From the NCBI GenBank assembly GCA_020740775.1, contig JAHEWK010000021.1:62001-126000 (forward strand): a DNA stretch of 64,000 bases. The letters are read 5' to 3'. Shown here in pieces: positions 45,900 through 57,130 of this stretch. Both the position numbers and the translations under genes were made by a program. Each line of letters starts with the position of its first letter. Position 1 is the stretch's first letter. The DNA comes from Ilyonectria destructans. Taxonomy: Eukaryota; Ascomycota; Sordariomycetes; Hypocreales; Nectriaceae. The notes under the pieces were generated by a model. That model was not told the origin of the DNA, did no database searches, and worked only from the letters and a program-made list of their open reading frames with translations.

Positions 45900-48330
45900 T
45901 AATTAATACTACTAAAATACCTAAAGATAGCTTATCTTCCTCTAGACTATCTAACTGGCTATCCTCTGACCCCCTAAATTCTTTCTTAAATAAGACCGGT
46001 ATTACCTTATCCTCTAACCCCCCCAAGAGCTGCCAGACCTGGGATAATATCCCTTAACAGTATAAGATTGGAGATAATACTATATATCTTATAGCGAGGC
46101 AGGAAATAATAAGAGAGTAGTTCTAGAACTATAGCTTCTAAGTCTAGAGGGTGAAAAATAACCTAAAGATAATCTATTAGCTCTATAAGGTCTGTTTCTT
46201 TATAAAGAGACTACTAGAAGATCTATATACACTTCTTACTATAAATCCAGAGAATATATATAAGTATCTAGTAGGTAAGTATAAAATCTTCTTAGAAGAT
46301 TTTAAGTAAGCTACTAAGTATAAGCTAAGGAAGTTAATATTATAAGACCAGCTAATAATTAATATTTTTATAAGAAAATAAAAGTTAGAAAAAGCCTTTA
46401 AATAAAATCAGATTGTATAATTTAATAAGGTAAAGTTCAGGCAGTTAATTATTAACTAACTTATAGAAACTAACCTACTCTTTACTACTACTAGCAGCTT
46501 AGCTTTTTATACTATCTTTTACTATATTAACTCTTAAATTATAATTTAATAAGTAATACTAGGCTTTTAGATAGTTAGAAAATAAATCTTATATAACTAT
46601 TATAAGTATAAGAGCTAGATAATAGAGATATTAGTATAGAGTTCTAGATAAGTTTATATTACCTTTAATAGATAGACTTTTTATAACTAATATAGCTTTT
46701 TTACTATTAATATTCAGTTTCTTAATTTTATAATATTTAAGTTAAAAAAGATTCTTCTCAATTTATATTATATAAAAGGAAATTATACTGGGGTTAATAT
46801 TATTACTTAGATTATAGAGGTTTTTAGAGAGTTTAATTTTATAATTAACTTAAAGTAACTGGGCTACTTTATAGTTAATAATATCTTAAATAATAATATA
46901 ATACTAGTAGAGCTTTTAGCATTTAAGAGAATTAATAGGTTTAATTCTCTTTAAATTTAAATTTATTACTTTAGGTATATTATTAATTTAATTACCTATA
47001 TCTTATTATTTCTAAAGAAATACTATCTTTTTAAGGGTATTAGTATTAATAACTTTAATAGCTAGAGAAAGTTTAGATTTATTAGCTATTTATATAATTT
47101 TATAATCTGAATATACTAATATCAACTAGTAATAGACTATCTATATAATATCTAGAGGGAGGCAGGCTACTCTAGAATTCTTAATATAGTTATTAATAAT
47201 ACTATCTAGTAGCTCTCTCAGTTCTATATAATATAATAAGCTCTTAATCTATAGCTATATATTAAGAAACTTATTAGTAAGATAGCTTTATAATTTATAA
47301 CTGGATAATCTTATTCTTAGTATTAGAGGAGTTCTTTTATAGATCTCTATTTATTAGGTAAGAAGCTATTATATCTTAATAATAAGAATCTTCTTAATAA
47401 GAATAACTGGAATATAATCCAGTAGTTTTATAATATTTTAAGGCACTTTAAGAAGTAGGTTAAGAAGCTAGAATATAATAACTAGCTCTGAGTTTACTAT
47501 AAAAATAAGAAGAGTTAGTTTAGTAATATTTAGAGAGTCTTTTTATTATTTAAGAACTTTTTTTATAAGATTAAAGATATTAAAATTAAGGTATAAAATT
47601 ACCTGAAGCTAAGTTACTATTAAAGCTATATTAATATTACTTAAAATAAGCTTAATTTATATTAGACTAAGATTATTAAGTTACTGATAAACTATACTAC
47701 TATAGTTTTTTACTCTAGTTTTAATTTTAGATATCTCCTTAATATCTTTAAGAATTAGTCCATTTAAAATTTCTTATTTTTTAAGATTTAAGTAGCTGAG
47801 AAAAAAGATAATAAATAGATAGCTAAGGTAGAAAAGATAGTTTGTAATTTCTAGATATAGTAATATTAAGATTATAATTCTAATCTTTATTAAAATATAT
47901 TATCTCCTGCTTCTATAAATATAAAAAATTTAAATCTTAATAAGAAAAAATAAATTATCTACTTAAAATATAAACTTAATAGGAGATTATAATTATTTAT
48001 ACTACTAGCTAATAAATTAGATTATTAGCTACTTTTTATTTAAAAGTTAGAGCTCTCTTTAAAAGCTAATTTAATAAGATACTAAATAGAATACTAATTT
48101 AAATATCCCTACCTAGCTAAGATAGCTTTTAATATACTTAATATACCACTAATAGCTGCTAAGTATAAAAAAATCTTCTTAGCTGCTAGTTCTATAATTA
48201 TAATCCGGCAGATATAACTTAAAATAGATATAATCTCTGCTACTTAGATAATTAGATTATAAATTAAAGCCAGCTTAATAGAAAATTATAATAAAATCGC
48301 CCTTAGAAGTATAGAAATTAAGATACTTAA
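45900..48330 (+). pseudogene. hAT transposase relic with heavy RIP-like decay
   Basis: The forward strand still spells hAT motifs in order. At about 46680-46870 it reads FLNIAAHFIN-like text, then LLSLYYIKGNYTGVNIIT and LGYFIVNNILNNN. At about 48100-48180 the C-terminal dimerisation block is YPYLAKIAFNILNIPLIAAKYKKIF. Dozens of stops and an extreme excess of TA-rich codons show it is dead. No TIRs could be fixed because of the decay. Confidence 0.65.
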
Positions 48331-49892
48331 GAATAAACTAAACTAGCAGGTTAATAAGGGAAATAGGGGTAGATAGTCTGATAATAGTATTAAGGGATTA
48401 TAAGGCTGATACTAGCGGGATATCCTTAATCTGCTGTAGCATTTAAGGCATTCTATATTACCGTAGATAGCATCTACATTGATAGATAAGGTCTATTTCT
48501 ATCAATTCAACTTCAGGTCGGCTTAGTAAGCCATCTATTCTATCACTGTTGAGGTGGTTGTGGATAGACGTGGGTAGATGCAGACCCCTGGTCCCAAACG
48601 CCCAGTGAATATCTCGACCGAGTCGTAGAGACTTCGGATCTGGTCGCCGTAATACACGGAACGCGGTTGGTACTGATCACGGTCTCATCAACGGTGGGAG
48701 CGGTGCCACGAAAATGCGACGTCGCCCGCGTCACATTGCGAATTGTCAGTACGGTGTGCTTTACGCTATGGAGATCCTTGAAAAGGCTTTACAACAGCTG
48801 GAACGAGGACTGTCAACAGGATCGAATAGCTGTGGCGGTGTTTACCGTCAAACAAGTATTTCACCCAATCAACACACAATTGCGTGTGTTGCCAGAACAA
48901 GGGATCTCAAGCGGATTATTTGAACTCGCCTGTATCCGCAGATGTACAAAGCCAAGACGAAGACAGAGACGACGGTGGTTCCAATTCGGACGTTCCATTG
49001 CTGGGGTCAAGATTTTGTGAGTACCGTAAGCGTTGAGGGGGTTAGCGGAATGGCTTTCAACCCTGATGCTACCCACTAGTTGACACGCAAATAGACAACT
49101 TTTCCAAGTGGCTTATTAATAAATAGTCTTTCTGCGCCTTTCTCATCATCACCATCACCAAGTATGTTAAGGGCGTCTCCCTGAATTGTTTCCGAGGCGC
49201 GATTCATCATCAGTGTTATAATGTCCGCCACTACCCCAGCTATCTCAGGTGTGGATTGCTATGGGCACGTTAGGTGGGCTCAGACCCAAGAGCACAAGCA
49301 AGGTTATCATATAGCCCACCCAGGTGCGCTACAGCTGAGATCGCTACTAATACACCCACTTGGGTAGAAAAAGGCGACGTAGAAGAAGAAGGCGCCTCCC
49401 TCGGCTCGGCGCGTGATCTCTCCTGCCAACCCTGTGATACTCGCCCCTGTCGGACTATATTGGTGTTGGAAAGACTTAAAACTAAGCTCTGATGTCTGCT
49501 CCTTCATGGTTTGGAAGTCTCTCATGTCAATTGTGGCTTCTGGTCTGTGGACCGTTGCCTTCTTCAATTGACATTTGTGTCCGCCGCGCAATACCAAAGA
49601 TGACCACGTAGCTGATGGGAAATAAAGTTTCCTGTGAGAAGGGTTACTATTACTGTAGAGTTGCTAAATCCTTTGGATTTCAAAGCCTTGCCTGGTTTCA
49701 TAATGCCGTTAAATTTCACACACACACATATATATATCTCGTTGTATAGCAATATCATTCTTTAGCAAACTGGGTCGTTATCGCAACATTGTAATAGCTC
49801 ATCTAGATTTACAGTATGATTCGGCTCCGGTGGTAAGATAGAGTTGAGATAAGATCCTAGAAATCGTACGACTTGTCATCCAGGCTCAGTAG
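48331..49892. other. Unassigned region downstream of the ALDH gene
   Basis: GC-balanced from about 48400. Several frames of 60-117 codons overlap on both strands at 48540-49020, but none has a recognisable domain. 49720-49740 has a short CA/TA run. I see no gene that I can defend. Confidence 0.4.
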
Positions 49893-51857
49893 TTAAACCT
49901 CTGTGACAAACACGGCTTGGGTGTTGCAATACGACCTGATGCCCTCCACTCCGTGCTCCGCACCAACACCACTTTGCTTATGACCACCGAAGGGAATATT
50001 TGGTTGCAGTTCGAGATGGGTGTTGATCCAAACTGTCCCGGCCTTGAGCTTCTTGGCCATTTTTTCCCCTTGCTCAATGTTTCGAGTCCAAACAGAGGCA
50101 CCCAGGCCCATAGGGCTATCATTAGCGCGTCGCAAAACTTCCTCCTCATCCTTCCATTTCAGCACCGGGAAAACAGGGCCTAAGTATATAATATTAGGCC
50201 TAGGATCCTCACACGAAAGTTAAGAGAAACATACCAAATGGCTCTTCGACCACGATTCTAGAATCATCCGGAGGGTTATCCACAACAGTGGGGGTAATAA
50301 AATATCCCTTACCGAGCGTTGATGCGCCAGTTGAACCAGTAGCAAGATTGAGTTTCTGTGACTCAATGTCTGCAAGTAGCTCCTTAACTCTCTCGAATTG
50401 AAGCTGGTTCTGAACTGGGCCCAGCACGGCACCATTCTCCATGCCATCAGCTACACGTAGCTTGTTTACCTCTGCCACGAGTTCCTTCAACAGCTCATCG
50501 TAGATCGACTCATGAATGTAGATTCTCTTGATTGCGATGCATATCTACTCATTCCTTTATGAGCATGCTCGCTATTTAATTCCTGGGAAACTTACCTGGC
50601 CTGAGTTCAATAATGCTGAAAGGGCAAGCTGGTAAAATCCTGTATTAGAGATTTCCTTAGAACTTACTGTCTTGGGTCATCACTAACCTTAGGAGCAATC
50701 GCCTTGACATCGACATCGCTGCAGACAATAGCAGGATCATTGCCGCCGCTGTGCATATTAGTCCTATTATATCTCGTGACTGGCAAGTAATATTGACTTA
50801 CAGTTCGAGAGTCACGCGCTTGAGGGTTGCCGCGCAACTCTGCATAACTCGTTTGCCAGTTGCTGTAGATCCCGTGAAGCTCACCTTGTCAATGCCAGGA
50901 TGTGCCGTCAGCCAGGGACCAAGATCATCATTTCCACTCAATGCCTGAAGGACACCTGGAGGAAAGTATTTGAGACCCAATTCCGCGAGTTTCAGGTTGC
51001 AATAAGGCGTAAATGGCCTGCATTAACGGTTAACCTCTTTACCTTAATTGACGTGATCGGTTACCATACGAGGGCTTGAGAATAAAGGCATTTCCTGCAA
51101 TGAGGGCCGGGCCAAGTTTCGCAATAGCTAGTAGCGAGTTAATGTAGTTCACCTTAAGTAATCACGTCAAATTACCTAGTTGAACCGGGACTGAGGACCG
51201 TTAGCCTCATGTACGAGATTTAACTCCCGAGACAGTGCACAGGAATGCGAGTTTACGTACAGTTCCAAGGTACGATGCCAACGGCGACGCCTTTCTGTTA
51301 ATTAGCGCTGAATATAAGGACTGAATCTTGCTATTAGGTAACTGACCAAGAGGGGTGTATCTAGTGATGATGCGGCGGCCAGGCTTATCCTCGGCGACCT
51401 CATCAAGCTCAGGTAGCAGGGAATACCCTCTGAGGAACTGAATAGATACATCTAGTTCACGATGCGCCACTTGCAACTATGAGTTGTTAGCATCTAAAGC
51501 TTGAAAATAGGAATCTCGGCGCACAGGTTTTCCCTGTTCTCTTGTCAACATAAAAGCAAAGATGCCTTTCAAAGCTTCGAGGCCATCTGCGAAACGTGCC
51601 ACAGCCTTTTGTCGTTCCTTGTAGGGAACAGCAGCCCAAGATTCAGCAGCGACCTTAGCAGCCTGCACAGCCCTATCGACATCTTTCTGGGTCGAGACGG
51701 GCACTGGGGGATTCTTCTCTAGCGTAGAGGGATTAAGACTGTGTCTAATTTCCTCCGTGCTTTCGAGTTTCCCGTCGACCACATTGTAAAACTCTGTGAA
51801 GTCAAGCTTCGGGTCCGAATTAGGCACACCCATTGTTGGAAGTGAAAATGAATTCAA
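49893..51857 (-). CDS. Aldehyde dehydrogenase (NAD(P)+-dependent)
   Basis: Ten exons sum to 1473 nt, 490 residues, in frame: 51857-51525, 51476-51347, 51290-51261, 51190-51176, 51127-51070, 51017-50802, 50748-50688, 50628-50596, 50544-50235, 50179-49893. The fourth exon is only 15 nt and encodes FPVQL of the PWNFP motif. Other landmarks are LIAGNAFILKPSPFTPYC, VSFTGSTATGKRVM (NAD loop), the general-base Glu in VTLELGGNDP, the catalytic Cys in NSGQICIAIKR, VVEEPFGPVFPV and PFGGHKQSG near the end. It oxidises an aldehyde to a carboxylic acid in the cytosol. Its start faces the alcohol dehydrogenase gene across 735 bp, so co-regulation is plausible. Confidence 0.93.
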
Positions 51858-52592
51858 GTGCGAATAGAACTGTAGGTACGCAAGGGTACTTTCAGGGTGT
51901 ATGCAGATGCTGACTTCTTGGGGGTTGGGCAGTGCTTGCTGTTATTTATAACCTTGAGATCAGATCCAAAAGGCGACGGTTGTTACTTAATTTTGCTATC
52001 GTAATCAGCCGACATCCAGATCTCGGTGCCGTCAGTTGACCGAAGCGGAGTTGCTTCTGTTGCCGCTCGGGGAGACGGTGCAGTGGAAACAGCGAAACGC
52101 CGAAGGCTAAGAAAATTCACCGACGGAGGACTGAGATAGAATCAACATTGCTTAGTGTAGCTAGATAAAGCTTCTGATTGGAAAGGGGAGACTATGATTC
52201 TGGAATTTCCGAGCCTCTATAATGCCGAAGCGTACTCCATACGTGATGATGCTTACTTGCAGTGTAGTGCGGTTAGGCCTTAACCATTTAGCGCCAAGAT
52301 AAGCTTATACAAAAGCAGATTAAATGCGGGGAAGAATGTTCCTCGGAACGGGGGCGATGCTACCGTGGCCCTCGGCACCGACTTCAGGTCTCCGGTGTTT
52401 GGATCCACGGCGGACGGATCCGACCCCGAGCGTGACCGGGAGGGATGATATTATGTACCGATAGATAATTTGCAATCCATCTATAAATTAAATCATCTAT
52501 CGGATGTCCGGATGGGTCATACTCGTGGTTAATCAACACAAAACATTGGAACCATCCTGCCAAAGATTTTCTAAGCACTTTGACGCTTCAAT
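51858..52592. promoter_or_regulatory. Divergent intergenic region between ALDH and ADH genes
   Basis: 735 bp separate the two start codons on opposite strands. No ORF. It presumably holds both promoters; I did not identify a specific binding site with confidence. Confidence 0.5.
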
Positions 52593-53786
52593 ATGTCCGT
52601 CTACGAGATTCCACAGCAACAACGCGCCGCAGTCCGGGTAGTAGATGATCCTACCAAATATACGACCATGGAATTCATCGATGTGCCTCAGCCGGGACCA
52701 AGTCAAATTCTCGTCAAAATCACCTGGAGCGGAGTTTGTGGAACAGATAAGTCTTTCTTGCGCAACGACGGGAAAGACCTCGGCTACTTCATGAAGCCTG
52801 AGTCAAAAGGCATTGCGGGCCACGAAGGGGTAGGTATTGTTGTGGCTGTCGGTGAAGATGTACAGGAACGTTGGGATATTGGAGACCGAGCAGGCATTAA
52901 GTGGATTGCTAGTATATGCGGCGAGTGCGAGTTTTGCCAGGAGGGCGATGATATCCACTGTCAAAACCAAAACAACAGCGGGTACTCGTGGCCAGGTACT
53001 TTCCAGGAGTATTGTCTTGCCGATGGTCAATATTCTACCAAGATCCCAGATGGTGTAACTGACCAAGAAGCGGCACCGATCCTCTGTGCAGGTGTCACAG
53101 CTTACGCCGCCTGTAAAAAGTTAGAGACAATTTGCAACCCCTCGTCTTAGGTATTGGAAGCTTACGCTATAACAAACAGATCTGGAGTAAAGCCCGGGCA
53201 ATGGATTGTCATTCCTGGAGCTGGTGGAGGTTTGGGGCACTTGGCAGTCCAATATGCTCGCGCTATGGGGATGCGGGTGATCGCCATCGACACAGGAGAA
53301 CACAAGCGCGACCTTTGTGCGAAACTCGGCGCCGAGGCCTTTATTGACTTTAAAACATCGCAGAACGTTACGACAGAAGTGCGAAACCATACAAAGTTTG
53401 GTGCTCACGGTGTCCTTGTGATCGCTGCTTCCAAGGAGGCCTTCGCTACGGCGCCGAGCTTCTTGAGGCCGAGGGGCACGATAGTGGCCGTTGGAGTTGC
53501 TACGGACCCAACCGTTCTGGCTGGCGCGCCACCAGCACTGTTGACCACGATGCAGCTCAGGATTGTCGGCAGTGTCGCTGCAAACCTGAAAGAGGTGGAG
53601 GAAGCTTTCGATCTTTCTGCCCGTGGGCTGGTCCGCGTAAGTAGAATACATCCTCACTCAAAATGGCGTTGTTAACAAGACTAGCCGATCGTCACTGAGG
53701 GAAAACTCGAAGAGCTGGATTCTTGGATTGAGAATTTGGAGGCGGGCAAGGTGGCAGGACGAGTCGTACTGCAGGTCTCGAGCTAA
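52593..53786 (+). CDS. Zinc-dependent alcohol dehydrogenase (ADH1-like MDR)
   Basis: Three exons (52593-53119, 53180-53636, 53685-53786) encode 361 residues in frame. Catalytic zinc ligands are the Cys of GVCGTDKS and the His of GHEGVG. The structural zinc site has four Cys in ICGECEFCQEGDDIHC. The NAD Rossmann loop is VIPGAGGGLGHLAVQYA, with the coenzyme-selecting acid in VIAIDTGEHK. It lacks a targeting signal and should be cytosolic, oxidising alcohols or reducing aldehydes in the manner of yeast ADH1. The neighbouring divergent ALDH would carry the aldehyde on to the acid. Confidence 0.93.
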
Positions 53787-54389
53787 GCCAGATGCCAGGA
53801 GGGCGAGGGAGCCCTGCCGTGATGTTTCCGGGGAAAGTTGGGTTACTAGGACTGTCAAATGTACCGACACTTTCAAATGAACCAAATGTTTACAAGACCC
53901 TGACAATTCGACAAAATTCAGACCACATTGCCATGTCACCCAGGTAGCGAATGGCGGCACTACCCCGAATTGTAAAGGCGATCAGAAAATTGAAGCATAA
54001 TGGGTTCCCGGTATTTCGGGAATTGGCGCGCCGCTGGCTCGGGATTATAAATATGGCAACTAGAGCAACTTTTTCTGGCCTTCGTGGTTCGGTGCTCCCG
54101 ACTCAAGGATCACAGGTATCGAATTAACTTTTCACGGCTCTACGGAATTTGGAGACAGCCAAAATTGGGACCAGAGGAAATAGGGAACTCTTTCCCCGGA
54201 CGGTAGCGGACCTCGAGGTTCTGGGACTGAAAAGTCGAAGCCAAGGCATTATAAGCTTAGCTTCGCCCGGCCGCAACCGGCGGTGAACAAATGGTCCAAC
54301 CCCTTATCCCCCACACACACGGCTTATTATGCATTAGAAATTCTCTGGATCCCATTAACTCCAGTGAAAAAAGATAACTTACCCTGAGG
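53787..54389. other. Intergenic, no gene
   Basis: Ordinary sequence between the ADH stop and the esterase relic. No domain is recognised on either strand. Confidence 0.4.
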
Positions 54390-55250
54390 ATAAAGATAGT
54401 TTAACGCTGGATATTGTTCGCCCTTCTGGGAATCCCCAGTCACCAGGTCTCCCCGTGCTGCTTTGGATACACAGTGGCGGTTTTCAGTGGTAGTTTCCAG
54501 GGGGGCGGCAGTAGGGACGCTCGTTACAATATGTCCTACCTTGTCCAGAAAGCAAACGATATGGGGATGCCAATTATCGGCGTCAGCTTGAATTATCGAC
54601 TTGGTGCATTCGGTTCTATCTCTGACCAACCGTTTCGTGAGCAGAACCGGACAAATTTGGGCTTACACGATTAACGAATCGACCTACAATAGATCCCCGA
54701 GAACATTCACTTATTTAGCGGGATCCTCAACGCGCTACCATACGTGGAGAATCTGTCGGCGCCTTCCCAGTTGGCATCCACTTGCTATCATACGGCGGTC
54801 GTGACGATGGACTCTATCATGATGCTATTGCTCAGAGCGGTGGACCGTTGTTCCACTTATTATCCGCCTTAGAGAGCATTCAGGATTCTCAGTTGGCTGC
54901 TTTACAAAATGCAACGGGATGCTCGGGAAGCGTCGACACAATTTCATGCCTGTCTGTCCCGGCTTCGACGCTGAGAAACGCATATTGCTTGGCACAATGA
55001 AACCCTATCGTCGATTACGACATACTATTGCAGCTTAGTTCTGTTGCACTTCAAAAGGGTGCTTTAATTCGGGTGCCCCTCCTAATTTGGGTAAATATGA
55101 CCGAAGGAACAGCTTTCGGTCCTGTCCTTTCCCAAACTGAAGCCAAGTTTTTTTGTTGGATCACGTCTCTGCTGAATGCAATTAGACAGGTAGTTTTGCT
55201 CTATCGTGCTCTGCTGATTGATACAAGATGGACAGTGGTTTCCCCTTAAC
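54390..55250 (+). pseudogene. Type B carboxylesterase/lipase relic
   Basis: Family segments in order: LDIVRPSGNPQSPGLPVLLWIHSGGF, then YNMSYLVQKANDMGMPIIGVSLNYRLGAFGS. Next are IPENIHLF (QWIQENIxxFGG-like), the nucleophile region ESVGAFPVGIHLLSYGG, LYHDAIAQSGGP, and VNMTEGTAFGP near the end. They lie in at least three different frames, so several frameshifts have accumulated. The N-terminus and C-terminal third are missing. The Gypsy element inserted just beyond it at 55265. Confidence 0.8.
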
Positions 55251-55264
55251 ACAAAAACTCTAGG

Positions 55265-55480
55265 TGTGAAAGGCCTCTAGTGAGTTGATTCAACTAACTA
55301 GTCCCTATGCTGTTTACTTTCAAGATGAAGAAAGGAAAGAATCTAAATACAAACTGGGTGCGTGAAGACGCGTTATATCTTCTTTAATATAGAAGATTCG
55401 AGAATCAACTCGATGGCGCTGTGGAGAAGAATTCGGGCTTGGCGGCAGAGCCGCCAGCCAAGTGGGCCTGACCCGTTACA
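55265..55480 (-). repeat. 3' LTR (216 bp)
   Basis: On the reverse strand it begins TGTAACGGGTC and ends CTTTCACA. It matches the other LTR throughout by eye. Confidence 0.95.
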
Positions 55481-57130
55481 TTACCCCCCTCCTCCAGAGT
55501 TGGCGTGTATCTCACGATGATTTTCGAAGTTGACTCTCTTCTTCTTCCGCTTTGTCCATTGTTTCCATGCATCCGTATGCCGTACAGCACTGAGATGCTC
55601 CCACGTGGGTCTCGAATAGTCCACCCACTTCACGAGCACCTTCTTGTGCGTGCCTTCCTTCTTTTCATCGAGGATGCGTTCAACGAGGTACATCTCTTGA
55701 CCGTCCACCAGCACTGGTGGGGCGCTCTCGTGATCGACCTGCTGTGATGGTAGCGGGTCGTCAGGGACGGGCCGGAGCAAATCCACATGGAATACTGGGT
55801 GTATGCGTCCGGGCACGTCTAACTTGTAGGCGTGTGGGTTAATCTCCTCGACCACTTGGTATTTTGCATGTAGCCAGTCCAGCTTCTTACAAGGCCGTGA
55901 CGTCTTGACGTTCTTCAGATTAAGGTATACCCAGTCTCCAGGCTTGTAGCGGGGCGAGGCAGTTCTGTGCCTGTTGGCTTGGGCTTGCTGTATCTCTTGG
56001 GCCATAGCTATTGCAGCTTGCGCAAACTCTGTGGCGTCCTGAAGTCTCTGGATGAAGTCTTCTGCCATAACCTCGCCCTCCCTCGCATCTTCTGCTCTTC
56101 GATCCTCGACTAGCTGAATTGGCTCGTTGTGGTAGCCGTGCATGAAGAAGAACGGGCTTAGGCCGGTAGAGGCCGCGTCCCTCTCGTTGATTGTTGCCAT
56201 GGCTATTGGTAGCAGGTCTAGCCAATTCTCTTGGAGATAGTTTGTCCATATTCGTAGGATCTTCTCAACCTCTTGGTTCATTCGCTCCGTCGCTCCATCC
56301 GTCTGTGGGTGGTACGCCGTCGATAGCCGCTGCTCGATCTGCAGCAGTTTGCAGAAGTGCTTCCACATGTCGCTGACAAACTGGGGCCCACGGTCACTGG
56401 TTATGGCTGTTGGAATACCATGGACCGGGTAGTGCCGTTCGAAGAGTCTCTTAGCAACCGCTTCCGAGGAGATATCGCTCATGCCTTCGAGTTCGACGCC
56501 TTTGGTAAGCCGGTCTGTGACTACCATGCAGTTCGTCGCGCCATCCCGTCCCGATGGTGGGAGGTCCGTAATGAAGTCGATAGTGACCTCGCTCCATATT
56601 CGTTGCGGAATGGGTAATGGCTTCAGGAGCCCTCTCTTCGTGTCTCTCCAAATGGTGTTCCTTCCGCAGACCTCACAGTTACGCACGAATTGGCGTACTT
56701 CGCTAGCTGCGCCCGGCCAAAAGAAGCGTCTCGACAGAATAGAGTACGTAAGGTCTCTCCCCGGGTGCCCGGTAATGTGGGAGTCGTGTGTTGCTTGAAT
56801 AATCTTCGTGCGCAGCGGCTCAGAGTTGGGTATCCAGACACGATTCCGGAAGCATAGGAGACCTTTGTCATCCAGTGAGCATTCTGAGATACTCACAACC
56901 TTCTCCTTTTGCAACTGTGTCGGTAAGTTCTTCTCTCCATTCGCTACTAGCTTCGTGAGTTCCTGGTAGAGCTTGTCCTCTCGGCGTGCGGCGTCCCAAA
57001 GTTGCTGCAATTCCTGGTCCTCGAATAGCCTGATATCCTTTTCGAAATCAAACTCCAGGGCGCCCTCAGTGTTGGTGGAAACTGTCGAGATGCGTACCCT
57101 TCTAAGATGGTCGTCCTGAAAGAGCCTCAT
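55481..57130 (-). CDS. Pol part 2: integrase with chromodomain
   Basis: Starts at ATG 57130 in the ATGA overlap. The zinc-binding HHCC region includes HDSHITGHPGRDLTY and CEVCGRN. The catalytic triad is D in EVTIDFITDLP, D in AITSDRGPQFVSDMW and E in TDGATERMNQEVE. The GPY/F-like region (YKPGDWVYLNLKN, LDWLHAKYQVVEEI) follows, with a C-terminal chromodomain YLVERILDEKKEG ... VLVKWVDYSRPTWEHL that should direct insertion to chromatin marks. The frame is open upstream to 57385, so a frameshift from part 1 is an alternative to reinitiation. The last residues are encoded by the polypurine tract. Confidence 0.9.
   Translation of the reverse strand: MRLFQDDHLRRVRISTVSTNTEGALEFDFEKDIRLFEDQELQQLWDAARREDKLYQELTKLVANGEKNLPTQLQKEKVVSISECSLDDKGLLCFRNRVWIPNSEPLRTKIIQATHDSHITGHPGRDLTYSILSRRFFWPGAASEVRQFVRNCEVCGRNTIWRDTKRGLLKPLPIPQRIWSEVTIDFITDLPPSGRDGATNCMVVTDRLTKGVELEGMSDISSEAVAKRLFERHYPVHGIPTAITSDRGPQFVSDMWKHFCKLLQIEQRLSTAYHPQTDGATERMNQEVEKILRIWTNYLQENWLDLLPIAMATINERDAASTGLSPFFFMHGYHNEPIQLVEDRRAEDAREGEVMAEDFIQRLQDATEFAQAAIAMAQEIQQAQANRHRTASPRYKPGDWVYLNLKNVKTSRPCKKLDWLHAKYQVVEEINPHAYKLDVPGRIHPVFHVDLLRPVPDDPLPSQQVDHESAPPVLVDGQEMYLVERILDEKKEGTHKKVLVKWVDYSRPTWEHLSAVRHTDAWKQWTKRKKKRVNFENHREIHANSGGGG

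Noticed and set aside
48543..49020. Overlapping ORFs near the ALDH 3' end
   Set aside because: Frames on both strands of similar length and no recognisable family; nothing favours one of them.
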